Assembly (NCBI GenBank): GCA_946886275.1
Contig: CAMPIH010000027.1
Coordinates: forward strand, 1-19,679
Source: an uncultured Sphingosinicella sp.
GTDB taxonomy: Bacteria; Pseudomonadota; Alphaproteobacteria; Sphingomonadales; Sphingomonadaceae
DNA length: 19,679 bases
Reading direction: 5' to 3'
The notes beneath the pieces are model-generated. The model made no database searches, was not told where the DNA came from, and saw only the letters and a list, made by a program, of their open reading frames with translations. Shown one piece after another: positions 1-7,452 of this stretch (positions within the stretch are counted from its first letter, which is position 1; every line of letters begins with the position of its first letter). The translations under genes were made by a program, and so were the position numbers.

Positions 1-449
1 GCAGCCGCTTCCCACAGTCCGTCATGGGCGGGCAGAGCGCCGTAGCGCGACCCCAGGGATCGAAGCCGCCGGTCGAGCAGGGCAAAATGGATCGCCTCGT
101 CGGCGCCGACACCGATCCAGTCGTCGACGAATCGGCGGGGAAAGGAAGCGCCGAACCGGCCCGCCATGTCGAAGGCGAGGTCGATCGCCCCGAATTCGAT
201 ATGGGCAAGGGCGTGAAGCATCGCGATCCGGCTCCGTTCCGATCCTGCCTTGCCGCGCTTCGGCATGCGCGACGGCGACATCAGCACCGGCTCGGCCGGC
301 CGCTCGGGCCGCTCGGGCATGGCAATGTCGAAAGCCCAACCAAGATCGCCGCGGCGCCACGCCCTCGCCGTCGCCCGAGCAGCCTTGACCTTGTCTGCCG
401 GCGCGGCGGTCATGAGCACCGCACGGCAAGCTTCAGCGATCGATCTCAT
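1..449 (-). CDS. DUF455 family ferritin-like protein (partial, C-terminus outside window)
   Basis: The reverse strand encodes an uninterrupted reading frame from an ATG at 449 to the window edge (about 149 residues). An AGGAAAGAGGA ribosome binding stretch lies just before the ATG. The frame shows the DUF455/COG2833 pattern: a helix with MLHALAHIEFGAIDLAFD, then a DDWIGVGADEAIHF segment, then a YGALPAHDGLWEAA segment. The repeated Glu and His residues (HIE, DEAIHF, AHD) are the putative di-metal ligands of this ferritin-like family. The physiological role of the family is not established; it resembles the MiaE tRNA hydroxylase fold. The gene diverges from purT with 42 bp between starts. An overlapping frame at 22-429 is a shadow. 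Family assignment is by recall of the conserved motifs, so it is good but not certain. Confidence 0.82.
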   Translation of the reverse strand, partial: MRSIAEACRAVLMTAAPADKVKAARATARAWRRGDLGWAFDIAMPERPERPAEPVLMSPSRMPKRGKAGSERSRIAMLHALAHIEFGAIDLAFDMAGRFGASFPRRFVDDWIGVGADEAIHFALLDRRLRSLGSRYGALPAHDGLWEAA

Positions 450-491
450 TCCTCTTTCCTCTCCGTCGGCGCGGCTGTACCGCCCCCGGCC

Positions 492-1676
492 ATGAGTTTC
501 ATCGCCAAAATCCTCCTGCTCGGATCGGGCGAGCTCGGCCGGGAATTCACCATCTCGGCGAAGCGGCTCGGTGCCCAGGTCGTCGCCTGCGATTCCTATG
601 GCGGAGCGCCGGCGATGCAGGTGGCCGACGGTCAGGAGGTCTTCTCCATGCTCGACGGCGCCGCGCTGAGAGCTGCCGTCGAAAAGCATCGGCCGGACCT
701 GGTGGTGCCTGAAATCGAGGCGATCCGGACCTCGGAGCTGGTGGCTTTGGAGAGCGAGCGCTGGCGGATCGTGCCTTCGGCTCGGGCGGCGGCGATGACC
801 ATGAACCGGGACGCGATCCGATCGCTTGCGGCCGAGGAGCTGAAGCTTCGCACGTCCCTCTATGCCTTTGCCGAGAGCCTGGCCGAAGTGCGTTCAGGCG
901 CTCGCCACACCGGCTTTCCCTGCGTCATCAAGCCGGTCATGTCGTCGTCGGGAAAGGGCCAGACCCTGGTTCGAAGCGAGGCGGAGGTGGAATCCGCCTG
1001 GACCTATGCCGTGACCAACATGCGCGGCGACCGTCCGCGGGTGATCGTCGAGGAGTTTATCGACTTCGACTATGAGATCACCCTGCTCACCGTCAGCACC
1101 CGGGACGGGATCCTGTTCTGCCCGCCGATCGGTCATCGCCAGGAACGGGGCGATTATCAGGAAAGCTGGCAGCCGATGCCGATGTCGCCGAGCGCGCTCG
1201 AAGCCGCTCAGGCGATGGCTCGGGCGGTTGTCGAAAATCTCGGCGGCCATGGCATTTTCGGCGTGGAATTCTTCATCCGCGGCGACGAGGCGATCTTCTC
1301 AGAGCTGAGCCCGCGGCCGCACGACACCGGCCTCGTCACCCTCATCTCCCAGAACCTGTCCGAGTTCGACCTGCACGCGCGCGCCGTGCTCGGACTGCCG
1401 ATCCCGGCGATCCGGGTCGGGCGCGCTTCGGCCTCGGCCGTCATCCTCGCCGATCGGGATTCGGACAGCTTTTCGTTCGATGGATTGGCCGACGCGCTCG
1501 CGCTCGGCTCCGACGAGGAGGAGGTCGACGTCCGAATCTTCGGCAAGCCCGTCACCCGCCCGAACCGGCGAATGGGCGTCGCTCTCGCCACCGGAGCGGA
1601 TGTGGAACAGGCTCGGCGCCGGGCCATGGAGGCGGCCGGCAAGGTGCGAATCCTTTATTCCTCTTCGGCCCAATAA
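492..1676 (+). CDS. purT: Formate-dependent phosphoribosylglycinamide formyltransferase (GAR transformylase 2)
   Basis: PurT uses formate and ATP to formylate 5'-phosphoribosylglycinamide in de novo purine synthesis, a cytosolic ATP-grasp reaction. The 394-residue product is close to the E. coli length (392). It begins with KILLLGSGELGRE, has the ATP-grasp loop KPVMSSSGKGQT, the EEFIDFDYEITLLT strand, FGVEFFIRGDEAIFSELSPRPHDTG with metal- and substrate-binding residues, and the C-terminal RRMGVALATG segment. The open frame extends upstream to 24, but homology starts at the ATG at 492, and the upstream part is antisense to the DUF455 gene. No clear Shine-Dalgarno sequence precedes it. The 3' end overlaps the end of the convergent gene at 1655-2176 by 22 bp. 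Confidence 0.95.
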   Translation: MSFIAKILLLGSGELGREFTISAKRLGAQVVACDSYGGAPAMQVADGQEVFSMLDGAALRAAVEKHRPDLVVPEIEAIRTSELVALESERWRIVPSARAAAMTMNRDAIRSLAAEELKLRTSLYAFAESLAEVRSGARHTGFPCVIKPVMSSSGKGQTLVRSEAEVESAWTYAVTNMRGDRPRVIVEEFIDFDYEITLLTVSTRDGILFCPPIGHRQERGDYQESWQPMPMSPSALEAAQAMARAVVENLGGHGIFGVEFFIRGDEAIFSELSPRPHDTGLVTLISQNLSEFDLHARAVLGLPIPAIRVGRASASAVILADRDSDSFSFDGLADALALGSDEEEVDVRIFGKPVTRPNRRMGVALATGADVEQARRRAMEAAGKVRILYSSSAQ

Positions 1677-2176
1677 GCGGCTTCGCTCGCCTCTTCCGCC
1701 TCGAGGTCTTTGCCCTCCGCTTCCGCCTCGATCTGATAATAAGCGTAGCGGGCGACGCGTTCCTTCAGCTCGAGATCGAAATCGCGCACATCCTCCTCGG
1801 GCCCGCCGATGCCGGCCTCCGACCCTCCGGCGAGGACCGGCTCTTCCCATTCATGGTCGAGACCGCGGTAGATCGACACCGCCGGCTGATAGGTTTCGAC
1901 ATAGAAGTCGCGCGCGTCGAGGGCGGCACAGGCACCGCAATCCTCGAGCCGGGCGGTCTGGCCCTCGTCCCATCCATAGAGCGAGGCGAAGCTCGGCTCG
2001 CGCGGGTCGAGGCGGGTCTCGTCGATCGCTGCGCCGCGATCCCGGGGGTGGATGGCGGGGCCCTGGAAGTGGATCGGGTCGATCAGCCCGACTGTGCTTT
2101 CGCCGAGCTGGATGCCGCCGCCAACCGCCAGCAGGAGCGAAGCGCCGATCGCCGGCAGGGTGTAGAAACTGGCCAT
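1655..2176 (-). CDS. Hypothetical protein with N-terminal hydrophobic segment; predicted EcfG regulon member
   Basis: The 173-residue product is not one I recognise. Residues about 5-25 (TLPAIGASLLLAVGGG) form a short hydrophobic segment, either a signal peptide or an anchor. The middle holds a CxxC pair (DCGAC), and the C-terminal 40 residues are strongly acidic (repeated E and A). I chose the ATG at 2176 over an in-frame GTG at 2182 because a perfect EcfG-type promoter at 2185-2209 places the transcription start about at the ATG, which would leave the GTG untranscribed. There is no Shine-Dalgarno sequence, as expected for a leaderless message. The gene is convergent with purT and overlaps its end. 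Function unknown; a stress-induced envelope protein is an inference. Confidence 0.72.
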   Translation of the reverse strand: MASFYTLPAIGASLLLAVGGGIQLGESTVGLIDPIHFQGPAIHPRDRGAAIDETRLDPREPSFASLYGWDEGQTARLEDCGACAALDARDFYVETYQPAVSIYRGLDHEWEEPVLAGGSEAGIGGPEEDVRDFDLELKERVARYAYYQIEAEAEGKDLEAEEASEAAYWAEEE

Positions 2177-2184
2177 GGGCACAG

Positions 2185-2209
2185 AACGAAAGCGGGCAAA
2201 GGCCGTTCC
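2185..2209 (-). promoter_or_regulatory. EcfG-type promoter for the hypothetical gene at 1655-2176
   Basis: Read on the reverse strand: GGAAC (2205-2209), 16-bp spacer, CGTT (2185-2188). This matches the known alphaproteobacterial EcfG consensus exactly. The end of the -10 element lies 9 nt before the A of the ATG at 2176, so the transcript is predicted to be leaderless or nearly so. Confidence 0.68.
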
Positions 2210-2238
2210 CGGTTTTCGAGCGCGGATTTCGGCCCCGA

Positions 2239-2703
2239 TCAGGGAAGCTCGCGAGCCGCCTTCAGCACTTCCTCGGCATGGCCGGGCACCTTCACCTTGC
2301 GCCAGATCCGGGCGATTGTCCCGTCCCGGTCGACAAGGAAGGTCGCCCGGTCGATGCCCATATATTTGCGGCCGTACATGCTCTTTTCGACCCAGGTCCC
2401 GAACGCCTCGCAGACCGATCCGTCGGGATCGGTCGCAAGCTTGACCTTCAGCCCATATTTGTCGGCGAACTTGCGGTGCTTCTCCGGGCTGTCCTTCGAC
2501 ACGCCGAGGATCCAGGTGCTCTCCTTGCTGAATTCCTCGGCCAGCGCGGTAAAGTCCTGGGCTTCGCGGGTGCAGCCGGAGGTGTCGTCCTTCGGATAGA
2601 AATAGAGGACGAGCTTGTTGCCGCGGAAATCGGCGGGGTTCACCGCCTCCCCATCCATTCCCTGAAGCCTCACGTCCGGAATGCGATCACCTTCAGCCAG
2701 CAT
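2239..2703 (-). CDS. bcp: Thioredoxin-dependent thiol peroxidase (Bcp/PrxQ peroxiredoxin)
   Basis: Bcp reduces hydrogen peroxide and organic hydroperoxides in the cytosol using a peroxidatic cysteine. The 154-residue product has the family motif FYPKDDTSGCTREAQDF with the peroxidatic Cys at 44, DSPEKHRKFADKYGL, and FLVDRDGTIARIWRKVKV. The resolving Cys normally five residues on (Cys50 in E. coli Bcp) is Gln49 here; a second Cys is at 98. The enzyme may therefore be 1-Cys or use another resolving partner. The start is the ATG at 2703, preceded by GGAGGTTGAA. It starts 1 bp after the glnE stop codon, so the two are probably co-transcribed and coupled. Ends 62 bp before the start of the hypothetical gene downstream. 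Confidence 0.95.
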   Translation of the reverse strand: MLAEGDRIPDVRLQGMDGEAVNPADFRGNKLVLYFYPKDDTSGCTREAQDFTALAEEFSKESTWILGVSKDSPEKHRKFADKYGLKVKLATDPDGSVCEAFGTWVEKSMYGRKYMGIDRATFLVDRDGTIARIWRKVKVPGHAEEVLKAARELP

Positions 2704-2704
2704 T

Positions 2705-5404
2705 TCAACCTCCAGAGCCCGCCGCCACATCGCGCCACAAGGCCGAGATCCTCTGCCGCGCTTGGTCGTGCGCTGCAAGCAAAGCCTTCCAGTCGGCGAG
2801 GCCACAGGCCTGGGCGACGAGCGGTCGGGTCGCCTCGGGCGGCTCGCCGGATGAAGGCGCCACCAGCCGGAACATCACCAGCATCCGGGTCAACAGGCGC
2901 AGGGCCGGGTCGATCGCCTCGGAGACGAGACCCGCGTCGGCGAGCGCCTCCAGAGCCACTTCGAGATGGGGATCGAGGCCGATCCGATGGCGCAGCTGAA
3001 GGGCATGAACCGCGAATTCGAGATCGACCAGGCCGCCCGGCCCGAGCTTGATGTCGAACGGTCCCGCCGGCGGCTTGTGAAGAGCGATGTCGGACCGCAT
3101 CCTGACGACGTCTGCAGTGACCTTGTCCGGATCGCGCGGCTCGGAAAGGATCGCCAGGATCACGTCAGCAAGAGCGGCCTTGCCGGCGGCCGAACCATGA
3201 ACGGGCCGGCCGCGGAGAAGCGCCATATGCTCCCAGGTCCAGGCTTTCTCGCGCTGATAATGTTCGAAGCTCTCCATCGAGACGGCGAGCATGCCGTCCG
3301 ACCCGGACGGGCGAAGGCGCGTGTCGACGTCGTAAAGTGGCCCGGCCGCGGTCGGGACGCTGAGGGCGGCGGTCACTCGCGGCGCCAGCCGGTTGAAATA
3401 ATCGGTCGCGCGCAACGGCCTGTCGCCGTCCGATTCCGCTTCGTGGGTGCCGCTGAACAGGTAGACGATGTCGAGGTCGGAGGCGAAGGTCAGGGCTTCC
3501 CCGCCGAGCCTTCCGAGCCCGAGGATGAGCAGCTCGGAGCCCTCCACCTGGCCATGCCGCTCCTCGAACTCCACCGTCGCCGCCCTGGCCAGAACGTTGA
3601 TCGCTGCCTCGGCGATCCGTGAATAGCCTTCGGCGATCTCGATCGGATCGCGATGGGCGACGATCAGCTGGACCCCGAGCGCGAACCGGCGCTCGTTCAC
3701 CCGGCGTCGGACCCGGTCGAGAATCTGCTGATAATCCTCGCCGGCGCGATCGCTTCGGCTGAACTGGTCGATCAGGTCGCCCACCGCGGCGGTGCGGGCG
3801 AACGCCGTCTCGTCGATCAGGCCGTCGAGCAGCTCGGGACGACGACCGAGCTGCTCGGCGAGAACCGGGGCATGGCTGAGGATCGTCGCGAGATGGCTGG
3901 TCAGGTTGGGGCGGGCGCTCAGCAGCCGGAAGAAATTCACGCCGGTGGGCAGGCCGCAGATGAGATCGTCGAACCGGTTCATCGCGCGCATCGGTTCGGG
4001 CGCCTTGCCGAAGGCCTCGATCACACCCGGAAGCATCGCCTCGAAGGCTTCGCCGGCGGCCGCGCTTCGAAGCGATCGGGATTTGCCGCCGCGCCAGCCC
4101 TCGATGCGGATCCGCGCGCTCACCGGATCGTCGAAGCCGGCCGCCTCGAGCTGACGCTCGAGATCGGCGACATGGACCGGAAGCCTGGCTTCTCCTTCTC
4201 CGGCCAGGGAATCGTAGAGCGCCGCCACTCCGGCGACATGAGGCTCGAGCAAGGCGAGCAGCTCCGGGACTCCAGTCAGCCCATGAAGCCGTGCCACTCC
4301 GGCGAGCGCGTCGGGATCGGATGGCAGCGTGTGGGTCTGACGATCGTCGACCATCTGCAACCGGTGCTCGATCGTTCGAAGGAAGCGATAGGCGGAAGCG
4401 ACGGTCTCGGCCGCCTCGTCGGTGATCCGCCCGGCCTGGCGAAGCGCCTCGACCGCCGGGAGCGTCGCCGCGCCCCTCAGCGCCGGTTCGCGGCCGCCAT
4501 GGATGAGCTGATGGATCTGGGCGAAGAATTCCGCCTCGCGGATGCCGCCGCGGCCGCGCTTGATGTCGAAACCCGGGCCGAACCTCTGCCCCTGGCTGTA
4601 ATGGCTTCGGATCCTTCGGCTGATCGACTGGATCTCGCCGATCGCTCCGAAATCGACGCTTCGCCGCCACACGAACGGGTGGATCGCATCGAGGAAGTAA
4701 CGGCCGAGCCCTTCGTCGCCCGCCGAGTGGCGGGCGCGGATGAAAGCGGCGCGCTCCCACGGCAAGGCCGAGGATTCGTAATAGCTGATCGCCGCGTCCA
4801 CCGGCAGGGCGATCGGGGTGACCTCGGGCGACGGACGAAGCCTGAGATCGACTCTGAAGGCATAGCCTTCCTCGGTCCGCTTCTGGATCAGCTCCACCAC
4901 CCGCTGGGCGATCCGAAGCGCGGCCTGGCCGCTCTCCTCGCGCGGTCGGCGCGGCAGGGTTTGGGGATCGTAGAGGAAGATAAGGTCGACATCCGACGAA
5001 TAGTTGAGCTCATGGCCGCCGAGCTTGCCGAGAGCGATCGCCGCGAATCCGCGCGGTTCCTCGTCCGGGGTCCGTTCGCCGATGGCGGCGTCGATCGCCC
5101 GCTGAAGCGAGCGGTCGGCGAGATCCGAAAGGTCAGCGGTCACCTGCTCGAGCGACAGCGAACCCGCCAGGTCACCGATTCCAAGGGCGACGGAAAAGGC
5201 GCTGCGTTCCCGCCGAAGCGAGGCCGACACCTCGCCTGTTTCGCCTTTGCGACGAGCCAGTTCGAGGGCGGCGGCAAGGTCGCCGAACGCGAGCGCCTCG
5301 GCCATTTCGGGGAATCGCTCGAGCTGCTGGCGGAGAAAAGGCGAATAAGCCCGCGCCCGCTCGAGCGCGTCCTTCAATCCCCGTTCGCCTTGTGTCTCAT
5401 CCAT
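2705..5404 (-). CDS. glnE: Bifunctional glutamine synthetase adenylyltransferase/deadenylylase
   Basis: GlnE attaches and removes AMP on glutamine synthetase according to nitrogen status, under PII control. The 899-residue product has two nucleotidyltransferase domains. The N-terminal (deadenylylase) domain has GKLGGHELNYSSDVDL around residues 126-141, with FRVDLRLRPS further on. The C-terminal (adenylyltransferase) domain has GLGRLGGEALTFASDLDI around 628-646 and DTRLRPSGSDG. Each has the paired catalytic aspartates. Length is slightly below E. coli GlnE (946). I chose the ATG at 5404 (MDETQ); the frame continues to an ATG at 5443, giving 13 extra residues (Arg- and Cys-rich) with no homology I recognise. 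Ends 1 bp before bcp. The 612-residue frame on the opposite strand is a shadow. Confidence 0.95.
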   Translation of the reverse strand: MDETQGERGLKDALERARAYSPFLRQQLERFPEMAEALAFGDLAAALELARRKGETGEVSASLRRERSAFSVALGIGDLAGSLSLEQVTADLSDLADRSLQRAIDAAIGERTPDEEPRGFAAIALGKLGGHELNYSSDVDLIFLYDPQTLPRRPREESGQAALRIAQRVVELIQKRTEEGYAFRVDLRLRPSPEVTPIALPVDAAISYYESSALPWERAAFIRARHSAGDEGLGRYFLDAIHPFVWRRSVDFGAIGEIQSISRRIRSHYSQGQRFGPGFDIKRGRGGIREAEFFAQIHQLIHGGREPALRGAATLPAVEALRQAGRITDEAAETVASAYRFLRTIEHRLQMVDDRQTHTLPSDPDALAGVARLHGLTGVPELLALLEPHVAGVAALYDSLAGEGEARLPVHVADLERQLEAAGFDDPVSARIRIEGWRGGKSRSLRSAAAGEAFEAMLPGVIEAFGKAPEPMRAMNRFDDLICGLPTGVNFFRLLSARPNLTSHLATILSHAPVLAEQLGRRPELLDGLIDETAFARTAAVGDLIDQFSRSDRAGEDYQQILDRVRRRVNERRFALGVQLIVAHRDPIEIAEGYSRIAEAAINVLARAATVEFEERHGQVEGSELLILGLGRLGGEALTFASDLDIVYLFSGTHEAESDGDRPLRATDYFNRLAPRVTAALSVPTAAGPLYDVDTRLRPSGSDGMLAVSMESFEHYQREKAWTWEHMALLRGRPVHGSAAGKAALADVILAILSEPRDPDKVTADVVRMRSDIALHKPPAGPFDIKLGPGGLVDLEFAVHALQLRHRIGLDPHLEVALEALADAGLVSEAIDPALRLLTRMLVMFRLVAPSSGEPPEATRPLVAQACGLADWKALLAAHDQARQRISALWRDVAAGSGG

Positions 5405-5445
5405 ACAACAGCAGCGCCCGCTTCCGTTGGTTCTGCGCAACATTT

Positions 5446-5470
5446 GCAACCGGGCGTGTCAACATACGTT
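5446..5470 (+). promoter_or_regulatory. Near-consensus EcfG-type promoter for the 49-residue ORF
   Basis: GCAAC (5446-5450), 16-bp spacer, CGTT (5467-5470). There is one mismatch to the GGAAC -35 consensus. The predicted start is near 5479, about 30 nt before the ATG at 5509. Located between divergent glnE and the small ORF. Confidence 0.4.
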
Positions 5471-5508
5471 AGTCACGCGTGGAAAATGTGAATTCGAGCA
5501 AGGAGGCG

Positions 5509-5658
5509 ATGGCCGAATATGCGTCCCGGCGCTTCGTGAAGGTCGCTCCGCCGACCGTTCATGCGGGCATTGGCGACGCCCTTCGTCACGCTTATGCGAT
5601 GAACCGGGACGTCCGCTCGCTCGAGCCTTTTGCGGACCTGCTCGCCCGGCTCGATTGA
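5509..5658 (+). CDS. Small conserved-looking hypothetical protein (49 aa)
   Basis: This short frame encodes MAEYASRRFVKVAPP and continues to ...LEPFADLLARLD, ending in TGA. It is basic at the N-terminus, has no membrane segment, and its codon use fits the neighbours. An AGGAGG at 5501-5506 lies only 2 nt before the ATG, so initiation could instead occur at the in-frame GTG at 5488, giving 56 residues. It faces the sigma factor gene (convergent, 9 bp apart) and has a near-consensus EcfG promoter upstream, suggesting a stress-induced small protein. Function unknown. It fills an otherwise empty gap between glnE and ecfG, which supports it being real. Confidence 0.55.
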   Translation: MAEYASRRFVKVAPPTVHAGIGDALRHAYAMNRDVRSLEPFADLLARLD

Positions 5659-5663
5659 GCCGG
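5646..5663. terminator. Perfect 7-bp stem-loop between convergent genes
   Basis: CCGGCTC, GATT loop, GAGCCGG. The stem spans the stop codon of the 49-residue ORF and ends 5 bp before the stop of the convergent sigma factor gene. Neither side has a T tract, so a role as a shared terminator or mRNA 3' end is only plausible. Confidence 0.35.
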
Positions 5664-5667
5664 CAAG

Positions 5668-6330
5668 TCAGTCGGGCTTTCCCTCGTCGGTGGGATCGCG
5701 GTCGCGGCTGAGCTCGTCCACCTCGTTCATGATCGTGTGAAGTGGCGACCGTTCGTCGGCGGGATGCTCGCGCCGTGACGGCAGCTTGCCCTCGGACATG
5801 AGGTTTTCCAGGGCCACCCGCCCACGCGCCACCCGGCTCTTGATCGTGCCGACGGCGCAGCCGCAGATTTCGGCTGCTTCTTCGTAGGCGAAGCCGCCGG
5901 CGCCGACCAGGATCAACGCCTCGCGCTGAGGCTGAGGGAGATGGAGAAGGGCCCGCTGCATGTCGGAAAGCTCGATGTGGCGATCCTGGCTCGCAGGGGC
6001 CGCGAGCAGGCGCGATGCGGTCAGTTCATCCCATTCGCCCTTGAATCGGGCGCGGCGCATCTGGGAGAGGAAAAGGTTCCTCAGGATGATGAAGGTCCAG
6101 GCGCGCATGTTGGTGCCGGCCTGGAACCGTTTGCGGGCAGCCCAGGCCTTCAGCAAGGTTTCCTGGACGAGATCGTCGGCAAGATCGCGGCTGCCGGAGA
6201 GCGAACGGCCGAAGGCGCGCAGATGCGGAATGACCTGCGCCAGCTGATCCTTGAATTCGGAGTCGGGCAGCGGAACCGTTTCCGCTCGCTCTTCCCGCTC
6301 CTCAACCTCCGCCATCTTCTGGCCCGACAT
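5668..6330 (-). CDS. ecfG: General stress response sigma factor EcfG (ECF15 family)
   Basis: EcfG is the alternative sigma factor of the alphaproteobacterial general stress response and is held by NepR. The 220-residue product has a sigma-2 region at about 33-100 (SGSRDLADDLVQETLLKAW, then TNMRAWTFIILRNLFLSQMRR) and a sigma-4 helix-turn-helix at about 118-178 (LPQPQREALILVGAGGFAYEEAAEI, then GTIKSRVARGR). Its assignment as EcfG rather than another ECF factor rests on adjacency to phyR and nepR and on these ECF15-like segments. The ATG at 6330 follows AGGGAAAACTTG; an ATG at 6315 is an alternative. It lies 78 bp downstream of a small membrane protein gene and probably shares its EcfG promoter at 6587-6612, giving autoactivation. 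Confidence 0.92.
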   Translation of the reverse strand: MSGQKMAEVEEREERAETVPLPDSEFKDQLAQVIPHLRAFGRSLSGSRDLADDLVQETLLKAWAARKRFQAGTNMRAWTFIILRNLFLSQMRRARFKGEWDELTASRLLAAPASQDRHIELSDMQRALLHLPQPQREALILVGAGGFAYEEAAEICGCAVGTIKSRVARGRVALENLMSEGKLPSRREHPADERSPLHTIMNEVDELSRDRDPTDEGKPD

Positions 6331-6408
6331 CAAGTTTTCCCTAATTTACGCGACTCGAGTAGGCGGCGAGCGGGACCGGCGGTTCCGCCCTGCCCATTGA
6401 GATAAGGC

Positions 6409-6546
6409 TCAAAGCCAGACAAGCAACAGGATGAGGAAAATCGCGATGACCAAAGCGAGCCCCCAGGCGAGCACGTACCGAGTCATGTGCGGCGTCGTCC
6501 CTGCCCGAGCCTTGGTGGTGCTGATATGTTCGGGCTCGTCGTTCAT
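6409..6546 (-). CDS. Small single-pass membrane protein (45 aa) between phyR and ecfG
   Basis: The frame starts at an ATG at 6546 (MNDEPEHISTTKARAG) and ends at a TGA at 6409-6411. Residues 1-20 are hydrophilic. Residues about 24-45 form one strong transmembrane helix (YVLAWGLALVIAIFLILLLV). The 5' side is purine-rich (GAGAAGAGCGAGCGG) rather than a classical Shine-Dalgarno sequence. A perfect EcfG promoter begins about 40 bp upstream and would make this the first gene of the ecfG transcript. The overlapping 76-residue frame at 6341-6571 is rejected: it has no coherent composition. I do not know the function; small membrane proteins in GSR loci could be effectors, or modulators of the membrane sensor encoded nearby (inference). 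Confidence 0.7.
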   Translation of the reverse strand: MNDEPEHISTTKARAGTTPHMTRYVLAWGLALVIAIFLILLLVWL

Positions 6547-6586
6547 CCGCTCGCTCTTCTCGAAGTTCCATTCGTTACCGCCCGGC

Positions 6587-6612
6587 AACGCCCGCTGGGC
6601 GCAGCCGGTTCC
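6587..6612 (-). promoter_or_regulatory. EcfG-type promoter for the small membrane protein and ecfG
   Basis: Reverse strand: GGAAC (6608-6612), 17-bp spacer, CGTT (6587-6590). It lies in the 71-bp gap just after the phyR stop codon. The predicted start is near 6579, about 32 nt before the ATG at 6546. Implies positive autoregulation of ecfG independent of phyR transcription. Confidence 0.7.
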
Positions 6613-6617
6613 CGCGG

Positions 6618-7412
6618 TCAGGCGGGAACGGTAGCGGTATCGAAGAATAAGGCCTGGGCGATCGCCGCCTTCACGGTCGAGCGCTGGAAGGGCTTGGTGA
6701 TGAGGAAAGTCGGTTCCGGCCGCTCCCCGGTGAGAAGCCGTTCCGGGAAGGCGGTGATGAAGATCACCGGCACGGTAAACTCCTGGAGGATGTCCCTCAC
6801 CGCGTCGATTCCGGAGCTGTCGTCGGCAAGCTGAATATCGGCGAGCACGAGGCCGGGGCGCCGAGCCATTGCCTGCTGAACCGCCTCGTCGCGAGTCACG
6901 GCCACTCCGGTGACGGTGTGGCCAAGGTCACGGACGATCGTTTCGATGTCCATCGCGATGATCGGCTCGTCCTCGATGATCAGCACCTCGGCACGAGTCT
7001 GACGCTCGATCTCCGCAAGCGCCTCGGCAACGAGGCTCTCGACTTCATCCGGCGCCGCCCCGATCAGATAGCCGGCATCCTCCGGGGTGAAGCCTTCCAT
7101 CGCCGTGAGAAGCAAGGCCTGGCGCGACAAGGGCGTGATCCTTGCCAGCCGCGCCTGGGCGATTCCTTCCGGTTCGCGGGTGCTGGAATGTCCCGGCTCT
7201 TCCTCGATATTGGCGGAGGACCAGATGGCGTGGAACGTCCGGTAAAGACCCAGACGAGGATCGACGTCCCGCGGGAAATCATCGGGTGCCGCGACGATCG
7301 CCTCGAGCGTGGCCCGGACGAAGGCGTCGCCATGGCCCTGGCTGCCGGTAAGGGCACGCGCGTAGCGACGAAGAAAGGGAAGATGGGGCGCGAGTTCCTG
7401 GCCAAGCGACAT
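6618..7412 (-). CDS. phyR: Response regulator PhyR, anti-anti-sigma factor of the general stress response
   Basis: PhyR is a two-domain protein: an N-terminal sigma-like domain that mimics EcfG and a C-terminal receiver. When phosphorylated it binds NepR and frees EcfG. In this 264-residue product the sigma-like domain covers about 1-138 (HLPFLRRYARALTGSQ at the start, PLSRQALLLTAMEGFTPEDAGYLI in the sigma-4-like part). The receiver covers about 141-258, with acidic residues in IIEDEP (147-149), phosphoacceptor Asp192 (VLADIQL), Thr220 in FITAFPERLLTGERPEP, and the Lys in LITKPF (240). FITAFPER fits the FATGUY-type receiver signature. The ATG at 7412 is preceded by AGAAGGAGT at good spacing. 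It diverges from nepR across a 283-bp gap. I found no EcfG promoter in front of phyR itself. Confidence 0.96.
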   Translation of the reverse strand: MSLGQELAPHLPFLRRYARALTGSQGHGDAFVRATLEAIVAAPDDFPRDVDPRLGLYRTFHAIWSSANIEEEPGHSSTREPEGIAQARLARITPLSRQALLLTAMEGFTPEDAGYLIGAAPDEVESLVAEALAEIERQTRAEVLIIEDEPIIAMDIETIVRDLGHTVTGVAVTRDEAVQQAMARRPGLVLADIQLADDSSGIDAVRDILQEFTVPVIFITAFPERLLTGERPEPTFLITKPFQRSTVKAAIAQALFFDTATVPA

Positions 7413-7452
7413 TCGTTGCGACTCCTTCTGTTCCGCGGGCTATGGGGTGGGA

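Noticed and set aside
1480..3051. 523-residue open frame on the + strand
   Set aside because: Runs through the end of purT and antisense to three genes; Arg-rich low-information sequence.
3653..5491. 612-residue open frame on the + strand
   Set aside because: It is antisense to glnE, has Arg/Gly/Glu-rich composition with no domains, and arises from high-GC codon bias.
6341..6571. 76-residue frame overlapping the small membrane protein
   Set aside because: Incoherent Arg/His-rich sequence; the alternative frame encodes a clean transmembrane helix.
7425..7440. GGAAC just upstream of phyR (reverse strand)
   Set aside because: No CGTT at 16-17 bp downstream; the spacer would overlap the ribosome binding site and start codon.
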